Shown in pieces: positions 62,044-64,000 of a DNA stretch of 64,000 nt (the first letter of the stretch is position 1; each line of letters begins with the position of its first letter). Location of the stretch: the NCBI RefSeq assembly GCF_900176255.2, contig NZ_FXEG02000003.1, positions 1 to 64,000 of the forward strand, read 5' to 3'. The stretch comes from Mycobacterium ahvazicum (lineage in GTDB: Bacteria; Actinomycetota; Actinomycetes; Mycobacteriales; Mycobacteriaceae). The translations under genes were made by a program, and so were the position numbers. The notes under the pieces were generated by a model. It was not told the origin of the DNA. It saw only the letters and a list, made by a program, of their open reading frames with translations, and did not search any database.

Positions 62044-62693
62044 GGTGTGCTCCCGTGTTTCTTCTTGGTGGATGCCTTGATCGGGGGTGTCAGCGTCAGC
62101 ACGGCACGCACGGCGACGTCGAGCCGTTGCAACGCCGCGCCATCGGGCGGCTCCTGGCCTCGAATCACCAGCGCAGTGGGCAATTCGACGACGCAGGCGC
62201 GAATGGCGGCTACCGCGCAGCGGTCCCGCCTGTTCCACATGCGTTCGCTGAGCTCGATGAGCAAACCGCCCAGCTCGTCATCGAGCCGACGCAGATCGTC
62301 GGCCAATTCGCTGGGTAGATCACCGGATTCGAAGAGCTCGTCCCGGTGCACCGCGAGCAGGAATCGGGCTGAGAAGGGGTCCTGGCTGAAGAAGGTCGCG
62401 GGACATCGGGCGGCCGAGACTACCGCGTCGACCACCGGCTCCCGCGCGGTACCGGACGACAATGCTTGCGCAACCGCGGCACGTTGGACGCTGAGATATC
62501 TCTTCGCGGCGCGCAACCACACGTGACCCAGCAACCCCGCGCGCGATCCAAATGCGTGGTAGATCGCCCCATTCGATATCGACGTCGCGTCTGAAAGAGC
62601 GCGGATGGTGACGGCACGAGGTCCGGATTCCGCGGCCAGGCGCTCGGCCATATCCATCAACTGGGACAGATCGAGCACCCTGGGGCGAGGCAT
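62040..62693 (-). CDS. TetR-family repressor
   Basis: 217 residues from ATG 62693; the longer frame reaches into the opposite gene. HTH at about residues 8-50: LSQLMDMAERLAAESGPRAV, TIRALSDATSISNGAIYHAF, with GSRAGLLGHVWLRAAKR next. The ligand domain is helical. It sits 9 bases from a perfect 10-base-pair-arm palindrome (62703-62726), so it likely represses itself and the coupled enoyl-CoA hydratase, released by an acyl-CoA or related lipid. The start is close to leaderless. Confidence 0.88.
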   Translation of the reverse strand: MPRPRVLDLSQLMDMAERLAAESGPRAVTIRALSDATSISNGAIYHAFGSRAGLLGHVWLRAAKRYLSVQRAAVAQALSSGTAREPVVDAVVSAARCPATFFSQDPFSARFLLAVHRDELFESGDLPSELADDLRRLDDELGGLLIELSERMWNRRDRCAVAAIRACVVELPTALVIRGQEPPDGAALQRLDVAVRAVLTLTPPIKASTKKKHGSTP

Positions 62694-62702
62694 GTCGACA
62701 CC

Positions 62703-62726
62703 ATAACAGAGCGACTGCTCTGTTAT
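62703..62726. promoter_or_regulatory. TetR operator palindrome
   Basis: ATAACAGAGC at 62703-62712 and its exact reverse complement GCTCTGTTAT at 62717-62726 are separated by GACT. The site begins nine bases upstream of the TetR start codon, overlapping the likely promoter, the usual place for autorepression. Confidence 0.8.
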
Positions 62727-62833
62727 GTCGGCCCCCCGGCGACGTGAACGTGAAGTGTCTCCGCGGTGACGGTTGGGCATGACGTCTGGCGATTCGACGC
62801 GCCGGGGTGTTCGGTGCAGGCTATGAATCAACG

Positions 62834-63133
62834 GTGAGCACCCACCATGTGAACCTGACCCAGCAGGAAAGCTCGTTGATCGCCGAGAGTCATCCCGAGT
62901 CACTCAAGCGGATGGACGAGCAGTCGCTGAAGGAATTGCAGAGCCGGCTCAGGCAGGCGCGCGAGAAGAATTTCAGCTTGTTGCGGCGTCAGGGTGCGGC
63001 TCGGGTGGAGGCCGAAGGCGCCCGTGGCGCCGCGCAGCCGGCCAACGAAAAGCGCGGCGAAAAGGTGGAGATCTTCGACGAGGCACTGGCTCGGGTGAGC
63101 CAGCGCTTGGGTGCCATCGGCGACGCCGAATAG
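62834..63133 (+). CDS. Small conserved helical protein
   Basis: 99 residues from GTG 62834 (GTG 62807 in frame gives 9 more). Predominantly charged helix: ESSLIAESHPESLKRMDEQS, LKELQSRLRQAREKNFSLLR, then KRGEKVEIFDEALARVSQRL. Coiled-coil character is likely over residues 28-55. No enzymatic motif; I recognise it only as a conserved mycobacterial hypothetical. Divergent from the TetR gene. Confidence 0.65.
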   Translation: MSTHHVNLTQQESSLIAESHPESLKRMDEQSLKELQSRLRQAREKNFSLLRRQGAARVEAEGARGAAQPANEKRGEKVEIFDEALARVSQRLGAIGDAE

Positions 63134-63211
63134 CGATAACGCCGGCACGGGAAGGCCGGCGGCAGCATGCGCGTTGAACCGCACAGTGCCGGCCTGCCTT
63201 AGGAGACCTCG

Positions 63212-63973
63212 ATGGGACTGCTCGACCACAAGACCGCCGTCGTTACCGGCGCCAATTCGGGTATCGGCCTGGCCACCGCCGAGCGTTTCATCGCCGAAGG
63301 TGCCGACCGAGTGTTCATCACAGGTCGGCGGCAAGCCGAATTAGATTCCGCGGCACTGCAACTGGGGTCCCGCGCCACCGCGGTGTGCGGCGACGTCGGA
63401 AAGCCCGAGGACCTCGACCGGCTCTACGCCAAGGTCGAGGAGGCCGGCAGGGGTCTGGACATCCTGATGGCCAATGCCGGGTCCACCAGGGTCTCTCGCC
63501 TCGGTGAGATCACCGATGAGGATCTCGACACGCTGTTGACGACGAACGTCAAAGGCGTCGTCTACACGGTCCAAAAGGCGCTGCCGCTACTCAATGACAA
63601 CGCTTCGATCATTTTGACCGGGTCCACCACCGCCGACCGCGGCCGCCCGGGGCTCAGCATCTACGCCGCCACCAAGGCAGCCGTGCGGTCGTTTGCCCGC
63701 ACCTGGGCCGGCGAACTCGCTGACCGCAAAATTCGGGTCAATGTCCTGGTCGCCGGCTCCACCGCCACCCCGGGCAGCGACGCACTGGCGGCTCAAACCA
63801 ACCCGAACGCGTCGATCGAAGAGTTTCGCGCCGGCCGCGTCGCCACGATCCCGTTGGGACGCTTCGCCGACCCCGTCGAAATCGCCCATGCCGCGGTCTT
63901 TCTCGCCAGCGACCTGTCGAGCTTTACCACCGGGTCGACGCTGACCGCCGACGGGGGATTCAACCAGGTCTGA
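63212..63973 (+). CDS. Short-chain dehydrogenase/reductase
   Basis: 253 residues, AGGAGA six bases before ATG. Classical SDR: TGANSGIGLATAE near residue 12, NAG in MANAGSTRVS, catalytic Ser in IILTGSTTADRG, YAATKAAVRSFAR with the YxxxK, and the closing LASDLSSFTTGSTLTADGGF. It oxidises or reduces a hydroxyl/carbonyl with NAD(P)(H). Substrate not predictable. It stands 78 bases after the preceding small gene. Confidence 0.88.
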   Translation: MGLLDHKTAVVTGANSGIGLATAERFIAEGADRVFITGRRQAELDSAALQLGSRATAVCGDVGKPEDLDRLYAKVEEAGRGLDILMANAGSTRVSRLGEITDEDLDTLLTTNVKGVVYTVQKALPLLNDNASIILTGSTTADRGRPGLSIYAATKAAVRSFARTWAGELADRKIRVNVLVAGSTATPGSDALAAQTNPNASIEEFRAGRVATIPLGRFADPVEIAHAAVFLASDLSSFTTGSTLTADGGFNQV

Positions 63974-64000
63974 CTTGGCTGGCGATTCGGCTTCGGTAGC

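Overview
The window looks like a high-GC actinobacterium, almost certainly a Mycobacterium (species not determinable from this alone). Signs are the DesA-type acyl-ACP desaturase, DUF732 and DUF3349 proteins, a BlaI regulator of the mycobacterial type, a Huc-type (group 2a) [NiFe] hydrogenase, and many GTG starts with 4-nt ATGA/GTGA gene overlaps.

Region 1 (1-19411): the 3' part of a giant non-ribosomal peptide synthetase that enters from the left edge. In-window order is PCP-E-C-A-PCP-E-C-A-PCP-C-A(methyltransferase)-PCP-reductase, so the peptide should be released reductively as an aldehyde or alcohol. It is followed by a class B flavin monooxygenase, an SDR and a divergently oriented amino-acid permease. 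Region 2 (19641-21063): an acyl-ACP desaturase and a small UsfY-like membrane protein.

Region 3 (21057-54848) is the core: an H2-oxidation plus CO2-fixation locus. It holds the NiFe maturation genes (hypBA divergent from hypFCDE), Calvin-Benson genes (transketolase, rpe, class I FBP aldolase, rbcL-rbcS-cbbX-cbbR, and phosphoribulokinase, class I FBPase and a HAD phosphatase behind a 38-codon gap remnant), a two-component system with a damaged kinase, an AraC regulator, and the huc operon. The huc operon runs hucM-like, hucS, hucL, protease, small protein, TPR protein, NifU/Rieske protein (HucE-like), NHL protein and an unknown protein, then a 52-codon membrane ORF and an orphan NuoL/NuoM pair. 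A NicT nickel permease closes the locus. The likely logic is that the hydrogenase supplies electrons, the Nuo-like pair may add an ion-translocating or carbon-uptake function, and Rubisco/PRK fix CO2.

Region 4 (55091-64000): ordinary accessory and housekeeping genes. These are BlaI, a secreted GH76-like glycosidase, DUF3349, a DUF732 secreted protein, a Pro-rich membrane protein, an ATP-grasp enzyme overlapping a serine hydrolase, a TetR-enoyl-CoA hydratase pair with a clear palindromic operator, a small conserved protein and an SDR. No tRNA, rRNA, CRISPR array or insertion sequence was recognised. All domain and family calls are by eye from the translated sequence.
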